Source: an uncultured Eubacteriales bacterium
Lineage (GTDB): Bacteria; Bacillota; Clostridia; Oscillospirales; Oscillospiraceae
DNA length: 20,369 nucleotides
Assembly (NCBI GenBank): GCA_902475435.1
Contig: CABRZL010000030.1
Coordinates: forward strand, 1 to 20,369
Direction of reading: 5' to 3'
Made by a program: the position numbers and the translations under genes. Within the stretch, counting starts at the first letter, position 1, and the number at the start of each line of letters is the position of its first letter. Below, one piece after another: positions 7,893 to 14,969 of the stretch. The notes under the pieces are model-generated. The model was not told the origin of the DNA. It made no database searches and worked only from the letters and a program-made list of their open reading frames with translations.

Positions 7893-7930
7893 AAAAAACC
7901 GCGGCTTCTCTAAATGAGAAGCTGCGGTTT
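7893..7930 (-). terminator. Terminator of the minus-strand operon
   Basis: AAACCGCGGCTTCTC (7896-7910) pairs with GAGAAGCTGCGGTTT (7916-7930), 15 pairs including one wobble, with a TAAAT loop. Read on the minus strand the stem runs into six consecutive T, so it terminates the operon ending with C1 at 8003. The plus-strand beta-helix gene converges on it and may share it as a weaker terminator. The rest of the 214-base gap shows nothing further. Confidence 0.8.
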
Positions 7931-8002
7931 AGGCATGTACCACAATTGATGCGGCTTGTTTCAAGTTTTTGCGGTCTAGGGTGTGCGTGTGTATCTATAC
8001 GG

Positions 8003-8824
8003 CTATAAGGACTGAAAATAGCTTGGGTCGATGATAGGCGCGTATGTGTTTTCCTCATTAAAGGTCTGGTATGGTTCCGGCGGACGGCATGAGGGCTGTA
8101 TCGGCTGTAGGGCACTGTAGTCATAGTGATTATTTTGTAGTTCCTGCATCTCTGGAAACCCATCCGGGACAATTTGATCGTATTTACTGTTTCCGGGAGG
8201 CGGGGCCATGGGGGGCTGTTCCTGACCGGTATATTTTTCCCAAAAACCTTTATAGAAAAAGTCCCCATGCCAGAATGTTCCATGAAGATCCGGAGAAATG
8301 TGTTCGTGGAGCAGTTTCCAGCGTCCATCTTCAAACACATAATCGGAGCCATAGCGTTCGTAGCCACCAGATATCCGCTCAGGCCGAGGGTGATCGCCGC
8401 CGGGCATTTTTGGCCCCATATGGTTGAAGCATCCGCCGGGGGTCAGGTGCCATGCCCGGGCGGTTTTGCCGTCGTCGGCTACCTCAATGCACTCGGTGGA
8501 CAGACAGTGCATGGCTACCATCATCATGGAACGCATATCAAAACCAAGAGCGTCGGAGTTTTCGTCGAAAAGCTTTAAATAGTTGATGCAGCCTTTCACG
8601 TCATAATTGGCCACGCAAATACGCCAGATTGCTTCAAAGCCTCGAATACGGCCAAAACTATGGGCCCAGGCGGTGTCTGGGCAGGTGGTCCAGATGTTGC
8701 CCCATTCCCGGGTGGAGAGATTTCGGGCATGGCCGAAAGCGTGGCTGGCCCGGATATTTTCCACCTCCTGGCTACCATAGGCATTATGGACTCGCTGGGC
8801 AAAGGTCAAATGTGTCTTACGCAT
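8003..8824 (-). CDS. NTF2/SnoaL-like protein C1
   Basis: A soluble 273-residue protein and clear orthologue-like partner of C2 at 15759-16670. Both begin with a F-x-x-RV helix and carry SHAF or RHAY (H28 here), a W-containing helix end (W45) and AHSFGRIRGFE versus GHTFGRMMGYE. Shared blocks follow: ECIEVADDGKTARA (111-124), RYGSDYVFEDGRWKLLHE (157-174) and PEPYQTF (249-255) then NEENTYAP. The C class is the longest of the three because of extra material after the core, including a proline-rich stretch near 203-210. Its ATG at 8824 overlaps the stop of B1 by 8 bases and has a GGGAGG site inside the B1 coding end, so the two are translationally coupled. It is the last gene of the operon. The histidines at 28 and 55 are candidates for an active site; the reaction is unknown. 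Confidence 0.74.
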   Translation of the reverse strand: MRKTHLTFAQRVHNAYGSQEVENIRASHAFGHARNLSTREWGNIWTTCPDTAWAHSFGRIRGFEAIWRICVANYDVKGCINYLKLFDENSDALGFDMRSMMMVAMHCLSTECIEVADDGKTARAWHLTPGGCFNHMGPKMPGGDHPRPERISGGYERYGSDYVFEDGRWKLLHEHISPDLHGTFWHGDFFYKGFWEKYTGQEQPPMAPPPGNSKYDQIVPDGFPEMQELQNNHYDYSALQPIQPSCRPPEPYQTFNEENTYAPIIDPSYFQSL

Positions 8825-9557
8825 TCTTTGTCACCTCCCGCATATGCTTCCGATACCGTGGGCAACCTTCCGGTGCATAGCTGTCCGATAGTCGAAATGT
8901 TTCATAGGGTTCTGGCTCCGCCGGATAGTTGTCGTTCCAGTTGTATCGGGGGTCGTGGGTAATACAGGATACCGTAGGGCTGCCAAACCATTGTTCCAGT
9001 TTGCCCAGCATGCCATAATCCCCCTGGATGGGATCCCGGTGGAGAGCGTCCACCAGATCGGCACCGTAAACGAGATGCCAGATCTTCCACTGATCTCCTT
9101 CCAGTATAAAGTCTACAGCCACTTTTTGCGCAATGATGTCCGTATTCCCGCGCTTGTCTGTAACAAAGCCATCGCTATACCAGAGCCCGCGGGCGGTTTT
9201 ACGGTCAAAGGCAACATGGATCATGGGAGTGTTAACGCTTTGACACTGGATTGCTGCATCAATCCGGGCGCTGCGTTCCCGTACATAACGCATAATTTCC
9301 TCCCAGCCGATGTAAAAGCCAAAGTTGGAGCCAAGAGATGCTGTTTTTCGGTGTTCCGGGTCCTGGACCCATAGACGCTCGAGAACAGCAGAGAGATCGC
9401 TGCAGAGATAATAGTAATTTCGTAGGCCCATAAGGTTCATAACCTCATCTTTTGCCAGGATGGCTTCCAGTTGTTCCTCCGGCGTATAATCCGGAAGCAA
9501 AGGCTCATAGGGGCAGCATTCCATATAAGCGGGAAACGGATATGTTGTGTTGTTCAT
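8817..9557 (-). CDS. NTF2/SnoaL-like protein B1
   Basis: A soluble 246-residue protein paired with B2 (14970-15746). Shared features are an acidic TPEEQ or TDEEM start, LWVQDPEHRKTAS (62-74) versus LWVKEPEHTADAS, and a GSNFGFYIG or GTNTGFFVG turn. The central block NTPMIHVAFDRKTARGLW (109-126) is followed by VDFILEGDQWKIWHL (148-162). Near the end come FGSPTV (191-196), versus FGKPTV in B2, and PEPYETF (215-221). The start at 9557 (MNNTTYPF) is preceded by AAGGAGG; a longer in-frame reading to 9701 overlaps the end of A1 and has no such site. It starts 14 bases after A1 and overlaps C1 by 8 bases. The B class has a Tyr-rich first helix (NYYYLC) where B2 has RFMLDW, so active-site details differ between the two copies. 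Confidence 0.74.
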   Translation of the reverse strand: MNNTTYPFPAYMECCPYEPLLPDYTPEEQLEAILAKDEVMNLMGLRNYYYLCSDLSAVLERLWVQDPEHRKTASLGSNFGFYIGWEEIMRYVRERSARIDAAIQCQSVNTPMIHVAFDRKTARGLWYSDGFVTDKRGNTDIIAQKVAVDFILEGDQWKIWHLVYGADLVDALHRDPIQGDYGMLGKLEQWFGSPTVSCITHDPRYNWNDNYPAEPEPYETFRLSDSYAPEGCPRYRKHMREVTKNA

Positions 9558-9571
9558 AATAGGCAGCCTCC

Positions 9572-10318
9572 TTATAAGCCGTAGCTCTGTTCGTCCTGCC
9601 AGGTGGCATATGGATGGGGACAGGGGGGATAGCTGGAAGCTTCCCGCCCTACAGAAAACAGAACATGAGATGGTGTCGCATTGTTTGGTTTTGGAAACCA
9701 TGTTTTTGCTTCATTCAGTTTTGCTTCCAAATAGGAGATGGGCGCTCCGGGGAGCGTAAACTCCGTCCCAAATGGCTGCCCGTGGGGACCGTCTACCTCA
9801 AAAGCGTTCCGAAGATGCCAGAATTTCCAGGTATCATTCTCGAAGATCAGGTCAATAAAGAGCAGACCCAAGCTCCATTTGTTTGTGTTTCCGGCTTCAC
9901 ACATCACGTCGTAGATATCGTGACACCAATAGATGGCCTGGGCGGTCTTACCATCGTCTGCAACAATAATACAGGGGGTGGTTAGATGCATCCCGTGATA
10001 GGAACCGATTCCGTACAGTTCTTCTTGAGAGAAGTGCTTTGTCTGTTCCGGCATTAGTTCCCGATACCATTGGGCCCGTGCATGGTTATAGCGATCCAGA
10101 GCCATATAAAAATCCCGAACTGCGTCCACCCCTTCATAAGTGCCCCAGGGAAACATCAAACAGACGTCCTCACGTTTAGACCAGTGTTTTTGATAAATAT
10201 TTTGTTCGTTTTTGATGAGGCAGTCATAGGCATACCGGCCCATCAGATTTTTTATGTCACGGCGATCCTCCCAGCGTTCAATCTGGAGTTCCGGTGACAG
10301 TTTGTTTTTTGTCAGCAT
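9572..10318 (-). CDS. NTF2/SnoaL-like protein A1
   Basis: A soluble 248-residue protein, counterpart of A2 (14229-14954). Both open with a helix of the kind W-x-x-R-R-[DE]-[IL]-[KR]-N-[LI]-MGR, then Y29 and D32 (GRYAYD), which recalls the Tyr/Asp region of SnoaL-like dehydratases such as BaiE. The helix ends in HWSKREDVCL (W46 onward); A2 has YFSKRADVCL. SYHGMHLTTPCIIVADDGKT (106-125) holds two histidines near the pocket position. DLIFENDTWKFWHL (156-169) and PHPYATW (234-240) plus QSYGL complete the family signature. The start at 10318 follows AGGAGG; a longer in-frame reading to 10363 has no ribosome site. The gene lies 54 bases downstream of the second substrate-binding protein and is followed tightly by B1 and C1. 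Confidence 0.75.
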   Translation of the reverse strand: MLTKNKLSPELQIERWEDRRDIKNLMGRYAYDCLIKNEQNIYQKHWSKREDVCLMFPWGTYEGVDAVRDFYMALDRYNHARAQWYRELMPEQTKHFSQEELYGIGSYHGMHLTTPCIIVADDGKTAQAIYWCHDIYDVMCEAGNTNKWSLGLLFIDLIFENDTWKFWHLRNAFEVDGPHGQPFGTEFTLPGAPISYLEAKLNEAKTWFPKPNNATPSHVLFSVGREASSYPPCPHPYATWQDEQSYGL

Positions 10319-10372
10319 AAGGTTCCTCCTGTGAGGAGCGGAGTTGTCCTCCACTCCCTGCATAATATCGTT

Positions 10373-12127
10373 TTAGCCCTCCATGGAAGCGACATAGCGG
10401 TCGGCGGCAGCCTGCCAAAGCGCCTGGCAGTCCGCAATGCCCATGGATTCGAGATTATTGCGGAAAGCGTCGAAGGTTTCCTGATTCAGCGTGTTCTGGC
10501 CAGTGATGAATTCAGCGATGGCCTGATTACAATAGGTGGAAATGTCGGAGAATATCTGAGCGTATTCCTCCTGTTCCTCCACGGTCAGCGCAATGACACG
10601 GGTGTTATAGGGGGTGTCATAATAGTCATATGCGCTGTTCCAGACGTCGTTGCAGGCTTTGGCCTCTTCGCAATAGTTGCTCTTAAAACGGTCGTTGTCC
10701 AGATAGAAAGAGCCGGTGACGCTTAGATAGATAAACTGGGTATATGCCTGGGGAATGCCGTCGGGGTTGTTCATAATCAAATCAGTGAGGTAGGGTTCAC
10801 CCTGGTCATCGTATTCAAAACTCTGTCCCTCGATGCCATAGTTGTTGAGCAGGTAAGAATCGTCGGTGTATTGGAAATCCAGCCACTGGGCAGCCAGTTC
10901 CTTATTTTCACAGGTGGTAGTAATAGAGTAGCCTTGGGCCGCAATTGGGGAAGTCTCCTCTTTGGCGGCCTTGATCTTGCTGCCATCTAGGGATACGTTG
11001 GGATAGGCGTCCCAGGTATGGGGGGCGAAGGTGTTGCCGGCATTCAAAGATTGCTCTGTGGCGAACAAACAGGCAAAATCTCCGGAAGTAAGGTTGTCCG
11101 CGTCCACATTGTAGTTGTTGTTGAGATAGTCTGCGGTGAACAGTCCGTCGCTGTACCAGGTGTGCATCAGTTCCAGAATATCGTAATAGCTGTCGTCCAT
11201 AAAGCCAAAGACCACGTCGAGGCCGTTTCCGTTATCCACATAGTTCCAAGGTGCGGAACCCATTTCGTTATTCATGATATAGTCCAGTTCTGTGCCGAAA
11301 CCGTCAAACATGGTGTCCGGAGCACCGCTTTTGGGTACATACAAAGGTTGACTGACCCCATATTGATTTTTAAACTGTAATAACAGATCGTGGAGTTCGT
11401 CGTAAGTAGTGGGAGCCTCGGCACCCAGTTCCTCCATCCAGTCTTTGCGCAATGTCAAGCCGCTTTGGATCGTGTCAGAGCCTTTGCTGACTTGATATAC
11501 CACGGCAATGTGTCCGCCCTCCGTGGTGGCGTCCTCGATCGCGTCGCGTTCCCGAAGTTTGGCAAAGTAATTGGGCATCAGGTCTTCGTAGTCGAGAATA
11601 TCTACAATCACCTCTTGCTCAATGGCGGAGTCCAGACCTGATGAATAGTAACCCTGAAGGTTATTGATTAGATCCGGGTAGTCTCCGGAAGCAATCAGCA
11701 GATTGATTTCCGTCATGGCGGTTTCCGGGCTGGAGGCCAGGGTCATTTCGATGGAAACGTTCGTGCGTTTTTTCATCTCTTCAAAGACGGTAGTCTCCGT
11801 GGGAGAGGATACATATTGCTCAATTCCGGGAATCCACATAGCCCAGGCAGTCAAGGTAGCGGGTTCTTCCAGGGGGAAGGGGGAGACATATTCCAACTCC
11901 TCGGCACTGGCCTCTGATATAGAGGATGCTTCTATATTGGAAGAAGCCGGTTCCTCTGCGGGGGCGGTTTCTTCCGGTGTGGTTTCTTCTGGCGCAGGCT
12001 CCTGAACGCTGGCGCTGGAAGCAGAATTGACTTCACCGGTAGAGCTGCTCGCATCGTTTCCACCGCAGGCGGTAAATATGCCCAGTAATAGGGCGGTGGT
12101 CAACAAGATAGACAATACTTTTTTCAT
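10373..12127 (-). CDS. Second ABC-type substrate-binding lipoprotein (LplA-like, family 1)
   Basis: A 584-residue lipoprotein with signal peptide MKKVLSILLTTALLLGIFTAC (cysteine at residue 21 as lipid anchor). A tether of about 55 residues rich in S, A, E, P and T follows, including a TTPEETAPAEEP stretch. The mature part is homologous to the binding protein at 4242-5936 along its length. For example both have IASGDYP near the start of the fold and end in MGI-[EA]-DC-x2-LWQAA-x-DRY. The start at 12127 is set by an AGGAGG site and by the signal peptide; a longer upstream reading overlaps the preceding gene. It lies 23 bases after the 216-residue gene and upstream of A1-B1-C1. No transporter membrane subunit is in the window, so it must share a permease encoded elsewhere or act in binding and sensing. 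Confidence 0.88.
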   Translation of the reverse strand: MKKVLSILLTTALLLGIFTACGGNDASSSTGEVNSASSASVQEPAPEETTPEETAPAEEPASSNIEASSISEASAEELEYVSPFPLEEPATLTAWAMWIPGIEQYVSSPTETTVFEEMKKRTNVSIEMTLASSPETAMTEINLLIASGDYPDLINNLQGYYSSGLDSAIEQEVIVDILDYEDLMPNYFAKLRERDAIEDATTEGGHIAVVYQVSKGSDTIQSGLTLRKDWMEELGAEAPTTYDELHDLLLQFKNQYGVSQPLYVPKSGAPDTMFDGFGTELDYIMNNEMGSAPWNYVDNGNGLDVVFGFMDDSYYDILELMHTWYSDGLFTADYLNNNYNVDADNLTSGDFACLFATEQSLNAGNTFAPHTWDAYPNVSLDGSKIKAAKEETSPIAAQGYSITTTCENKELAAQWLDFQYTDDSYLLNNYGIEGQSFEYDDQGEPYLTDLIMNNPDGIPQAYTQFIYLSVTGSFYLDNDRFKSNYCEEAKACNDVWNSAYDYYDTPYNTRVIALTVEEQEEYAQIFSDISTYCNQAIAEFITGQNTLNQETFDAFRNNLESMGIADCQALWQAAADRYVASMEG

Positions 12128-12150
12128 AGCGCTTTCCTCCTTCGTGTGAT

Positions 12151-12801
12151 TTACGGCCGGAATGGATTTTCTATTAGGTCGCCTACCGCCAGATCCGGAG
12201 TGTTGGAGACAGAGACAAAGCATTCCCCATCATAGTCCATGACAATGCTGCGGCAAGTTGTTCCGTAAGTCAGAGCGATTGGAAATGTGAACAGCAGATG
12301 CCGGCCGTCCAGCCGTACGAAAATATTCTTGCCTGCTGGGATTTCCGGCGCTGTGATTTGATCAAGCGGCATGTTGAATGGCCCACCGTTTGGATCTAAA
12401 TGGACGGTCAGGCATACGTCGTTCCCACGTTCTTCCAGGGTGAAAGTGCAGGGCTGGCCAGGGGTGGGATGGTTTCCGGTTTTGTAGGCTGTAATGGGAA
12501 GAACACGGTCAAAGCCAGCACCTATATAAGTGGAAATCTTGCAGTCTCGCATCTGATCCATCATGGCCAGCATCAACCAGCAGTCGGCGTGACCGTCATA
12601 TTCCAGAGAGTCACCGGGGGCATAGTGAGCCTTGAGATAGGCGAGGAGCTTTTCTCCGCCCTCCTTCCGCCATACGTTGGGGTGTGTCATGGGACGGTTA
12701 CCTGCTGCGGGAGGAGCGGGTGGGCCGCTCATGGGTGGCAATTGTTCCCCGGAAATGCCAAGTTCCTGGGAAAGCTGATGAAAGTACAATCTTTCGTTCA
12801 T
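12151..12801 (-). CDS. Conserved-looking protein of unknown function, first gene of the LysR-linked operon
   Basis: I do not recognise this 216-residue soluble protein. It has an N-terminal helix (YFHQLSQELGI), a proline-rich linker (PPMSGPPAPPAAGNRP, about 39-54) and a middle segment with a distinctive KISTYIGAGFDRVLPI (about 89-104). The C-terminal half is strand-rich, with several D-G or N-G turns (DPNGG, LDGRH, DYDGE). It has no signal peptide or membrane helix and lacks the C-terminal signature of the NTF2-like proteins. The start at 12801 follows GGAGG with 7-base spacing. It is the promoter-proximal gene, divergent from the LysR gene, and has no counterpart in the other two clusters. 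A role in ligand handling or enzyme assembly is possible but unsupported. Confidence 0.65.
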   Translation of the reverse strand: MNERLYFHQLSQELGISGEQLPPMSGPPAPPAAGNRPMTHPNVWRKEGGEKLLAYLKAHYAPGDSLEYDGHADCWLMLAMMDQMRDCKISTYIGAGFDRVLPITAYKTGNHPTPGQPCTFTLEERGNDVCLTVHLDPNGGPFNMPLDQITAPEIPAGKNIFVRLDGRHLLFTFPIALTYGTTCRSIVMDYDGECFVSVSNTPDLAVGDLIENPFRP

Positions 12802-12832
12802 TGGATATCCTCCTTCCTGTTTCTGTGATTTA

Positions 12833-12838
12833 ATTATA
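12833..12838 (-). promoter_or_regulatory. -10 box of the minus-strand operon promoter
   Basis: A consensus TATAAT reads on the minus strand at 12838-12833, about 32 bases before the ATG at 12801. There is no good -35 hexamer 16-18 bases upstream, only a T-rich stretch, which is typical of a promoter needing an activator. The LysR-like palindrome at 12884-12899 is centred about 66 bases upstream of the expected start. Confidence 0.6.
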
Positions 12839-12860
12839 TCGAGAAACTCCAATTAGAAAA

Positions 12861-12899
12861 AACAACTCTTTTTTTCACAAAAAACAACTGTACTGTTGT
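12861..12899. promoter_or_regulatory. Candidate LysR operator in the divergent promoter region
   Basis: ACAACTGTACTGTTGT (12884-12899) is an interrupted palindrome with perfect ACAAC/GTTGT arms and a GTAC centre, fitting the T-N11-A style of LysR sites. A second half-site AACAACT lies at 12861-12867, exactly 22 bases (two helical turns) from the copy at 12883-12889. Relative to the minus-strand -10 box the palindrome sits near -66 and the half-site near -38, matching recognition and activation sites of LysR regulators. It also lies upstream of the LysR gene and could mediate autoregulation. Confidence 0.6.
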
Positions 12900-12954
12900 A
12901 CGAGATTTGTGGTTTTTTTCGGAAAGCTGTGTTATATTAAACGAGGGCGGTTTT

Positions 12955-13860
12955 ATGCTGAACGAGATCAAAATCAAGTATTTTTTGGTGCTTTCAGAGC
13001 TTTTGAATGTGTCTGCTGCGGCTAAGGTGCTGCATATAACCCAGCAGGCACTCAGCAAACAGATCAGTCAATTGGAGCAGGAACTGGACTGCATTCTCTT
13101 TACCCGTGTTTCACGTGGCGTTGTATTGACAGAATCCGGAGCGGTTATGCAAAAGGCGTTTTATTCCATGCAGCGGGGGTTGGAGTTGGCGTTGGTGGAG
13201 ATTCACAACAATGAACGCAGCAGCGGTAGGGTTCTGAATATTGGATGTGCAGCTGGACTGCGGCCAGGACCGTTCTTTAATCCGCTTTGTGAAAAGTTTC
13301 AGCAGCAGGAGGCAGCTCAGGTTTGGTTCGGTCAGCCGGATACCTTTAACGATCTGATCGACTGGATCTCGGAGGGAAAGTTTGATCTGGTGCTGTGTAC
13401 CGACGACTTTGGACGGGAGTTTTCAGAGCTGGAGGCAATTCCGCTTTGCCGGACACCCATGTATTTCTTTGTGGGGAAAGATCATCCTATGGCGTCTTCC
13501 AACGCGGTGTTACGGGACTTCCGGGAACTTCCGTTTTATGTTACATACTGCGATGTCAGAACCAATCGTATTTATTCCATTTGTGCCAGAGATCGGTTTT
13601 TTCCGGAACATGTATGCAATACCGCGAATCCCTATTCTACCTATCTTATGGCGGAAATGGGGACAGCGGTGGCTTTTGGAACCGGGTTCAGCAGCCTGCA
13701 CACCAATCCGGCGGTGCGAAGTTATCGTATTCCAGAAGAAGCGGTGCATTTATTGTGTCTGTATCATCCTGGACAGGCAAGTTCGCTGACTCAATCTTTT
13801 GTGTCTTTCTTGAAAGAGTGCTGCGATGCGGAACAGTGGTATTTTCCGTCACATCAATAA
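12955..13860 (+). CDS. LysR-family transcriptional regulator
   Basis: A 301-residue protein with the N-terminal winged helix-turn-helix of LysR regulators in residues 1-62 (YFLVLSELLNVSAAAKVLHI, TQQALSKQISQLEQEL, FTRVSRGVVLTESG). An effector-binding domain of the periplasmic-binding-protein type follows from about residue 88. The start at 12955 gives the canonical N-terminus and is preceded by GAGGGCGG; a longer in-frame reading to 12907 does not fit the family. It is divergent from the operon at 12801-8003 and lies upstream of A2-B2-C2 on the same strand. It is therefore the natural regulator of both A-B-C trios, responding to an unknown small molecule. A TATATT preceded by TGT (12933-12938) may be its -10 box, but the leader would then be very short. 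Confidence 0.9.
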   Translation: MLNEIKIKYFLVLSELLNVSAAAKVLHITQQALSKQISQLEQELDCILFTRVSRGVVLTESGAVMQKAFYSMQRGLELALVEIHNNERSSGRVLNIGCAAGLRPGPFFNPLCEKFQQQEAAQVWFGQPDTFNDLIDWISEGKFDLVLCTDDFGREFSELEAIPLCRTPMYFFVGKDHPMASSNAVLRDFRELPFYVTYCDVRTNRIYSICARDRFFPEHVCNTANPYSTYLMAEMGTAVAFGTGFSSLHTNPAVRSYRIPEEAVHLLCLYHPGQASSLTQSFVSFLKECCDAEQWYFPSHQ

Positions 13861-13890
13861 GATAAGGCAAATGAGAACGGTTAAAATGTC

Positions 13891-13936
13891 ATTGAGGCGC
13901 TATCTACAACTGTATGGTTGTAGATAGCGCCTCAAT
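13891..13936 (+). terminator. Perfect 20-bp inverted repeat after the LysR gene
   Basis: Bases 13891-13910 and 13917-13936 are perfect reverse complements around a TGTATG loop. It begins 30 bases after the LysR stop and is followed by a short TTT only, so terminator strength is uncertain. Its core ACAACTGTATGGTTGT (13906-13921) differs from the candidate LysR operator at 12884-12899 at only two of 16 bases. It may thus be a terminator, a second LysR binding site, or both. Confidence 0.6.
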
Positions 13937-14144
13937 TTGTCGCATATGTGAAGCAAAAGTTGTAGGAGCAAAAGCTACGGTAACTCGAATTGTTTCCGGG
14001 ATTTCCAGTGGATTTTGTTTTCCGAATTGCCTCTTTTGACGTTTATTGGGAAAGAACAAACTTCCGCTGCTCGTGGACAGAGCGCATAATTTGGATGTGG
14101 AAAACGACTACTCAAATTCAGCGGTTCCTTTTCAAATCCGCTAA
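13937..14144. other. Intergenic region between LysR and the A2-B2-C2 operon
   Basis: This is part of a 368-base gap between the LysR stop and the A2 start. I see no credible gene: the one minus-strand open frame of about 60 codons starts with TTG and has no ribosome site. A further half-site-like GTTGTAG occurs near 13957. CGAATTG occurs twice (about 13985 and 14023). The promoter of the next operon follows at 14145. Confidence 0.4.
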
Positions 14145-14173
14145 TTGAGATGCGATTTCCCAATCCATATGAT
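14145..14173 (+). promoter_or_regulatory. Sigma-A promoter of the A2-B2-C2 operon
   Basis: TTGAGA (14145-14150) and TATGAT (14168-14173) are separated by exactly 17 bases. Transcription would start near 14180, about 49 bases before the A2 start codon. The boxes are better than those of the minus-strand operon, so the second trio may have higher basal expression. Confidence 0.6.
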
Positions 14174-14228
14174 AAAATTGTTCTGCAAAAGAATATTCAC
14201 AGCCATAGGAAAAGAATGGAGGTATTCT

Positions 14229-14954
14229 ATGAAAACATTCACCCCGGAGGAGCTTCTATGCAGACTGGAGTGGCGCAGAGAGCTCCGCAATATCATGGGA
14301 CGGATTTCTCATGACTATGCAGTCAAGCAAGAGGCGGAGATTTATCAACGTTATTTCAGCAAGAGAGCCGATGTCTGCTTGGGCTTGAACAATGGTTACT
14401 ATCAGGGCGCAGAGGCGGTTGCCGGTTATTATCGGGCGCTGGGGGAGGAGATTGCCCTTTCTTCCCGGCTGATTGCGCAGAAGTTTCCCGAAGAGTTGGG
14501 CGGCAAAACAGAGGAGGAACTTTACGGCGTCGGAATGATTTCTTATGTACCCTTTGAATCCCATGTGATTGAAATAGCCGACGACGCTCAGAGTGCCAAG
14601 GGAATCTGGAATATCCGCGGTTCCACTTGCCACCTCACCCAGGGCGGGCCTGTAGCCAACTGGATCTTCGGCTGGGCGGCAGTGGATTTCGTGATGGAAG
14701 ATGGAGAGTGGAAGATTCTCCATTTGCTGATGCTGTATAATGTGGATCATCAGAGCGGCGTTGGTTTTTGTGAGGAAGAAAAAGTTTTTGAGCCGGTTCC
14801 TGGATTTGAAGAGATTGCTGAGTTCCACCTTCCGGAACCCAATGTTCCCATGAATGTATTTGAATGTTATTATCCGAACCGTCCACGGGCCAAAAGTCCC
14901 CGATACCCGGAGCCGTATGAGACCTTGGATAAAACGTTTTCATACGGAATTTGA
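14229..14954 (+). CDS. NTF2/SnoaL-like protein A2
   Basis: A soluble 241-residue paralogue of A1, first of the second A-B-C trio. WRRELRNIMGRISHD (15-29) matches the first helix of A1 with D29 in place, but the Tyr of A1 (GRY) is Ile here. YFSKRADVCLG (42-52) has Phe where the other family members have Trp. SHVIEIADDAQSAKGIW (111-127) is the central block, VDFVMEDGEWKILHL (152-166) the third, and PEPYETL (227-233) then FSYGI the C-terminal signature. The start at 14229 is set by GGAGGT 5 bases upstream; a longer frame to 14145 runs through the promoter. B2 follows after 15 bases. The Tyr-to-Ile and Trp-to-Phe changes against A1 suggest the two copies have different substrates. Confidence 0.74.
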   Translation: MKTFTPEELLCRLEWRRELRNIMGRISHDYAVKQEAEIYQRYFSKRADVCLGLNNGYYQGAEAVAGYYRALGEEIALSSRLIAQKFPEELGGKTEEELYGVGMISYVPFESHVIEIADDAQSAKGIWNIRGSTCHLTQGGPVANWIFGWAAVDFVMEDGEWKILHLLMLYNVDHQSGVGFCEEEKVFEPVPGFEEIAEFHLPEPNVPMNVFECYYPNRPRAKSPRYPEPYETLDKTFSYGI

Positions 14955-14969
14955 AAGGAGGCGCTGATT

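Noticed and set aside
8174..8578. Plus-strand open frames (118-134 codons) across the C1 gene
   Set aside because: They are shadows of C1, which has a paralogue, ribosome site and operon context.
13975..14163. Small minus-strand open frame in the LysR-A2 gap
   Set aside because: It starts with TTG, lacks a ribosome site, and overlaps the promoter of A2-B2-C2.
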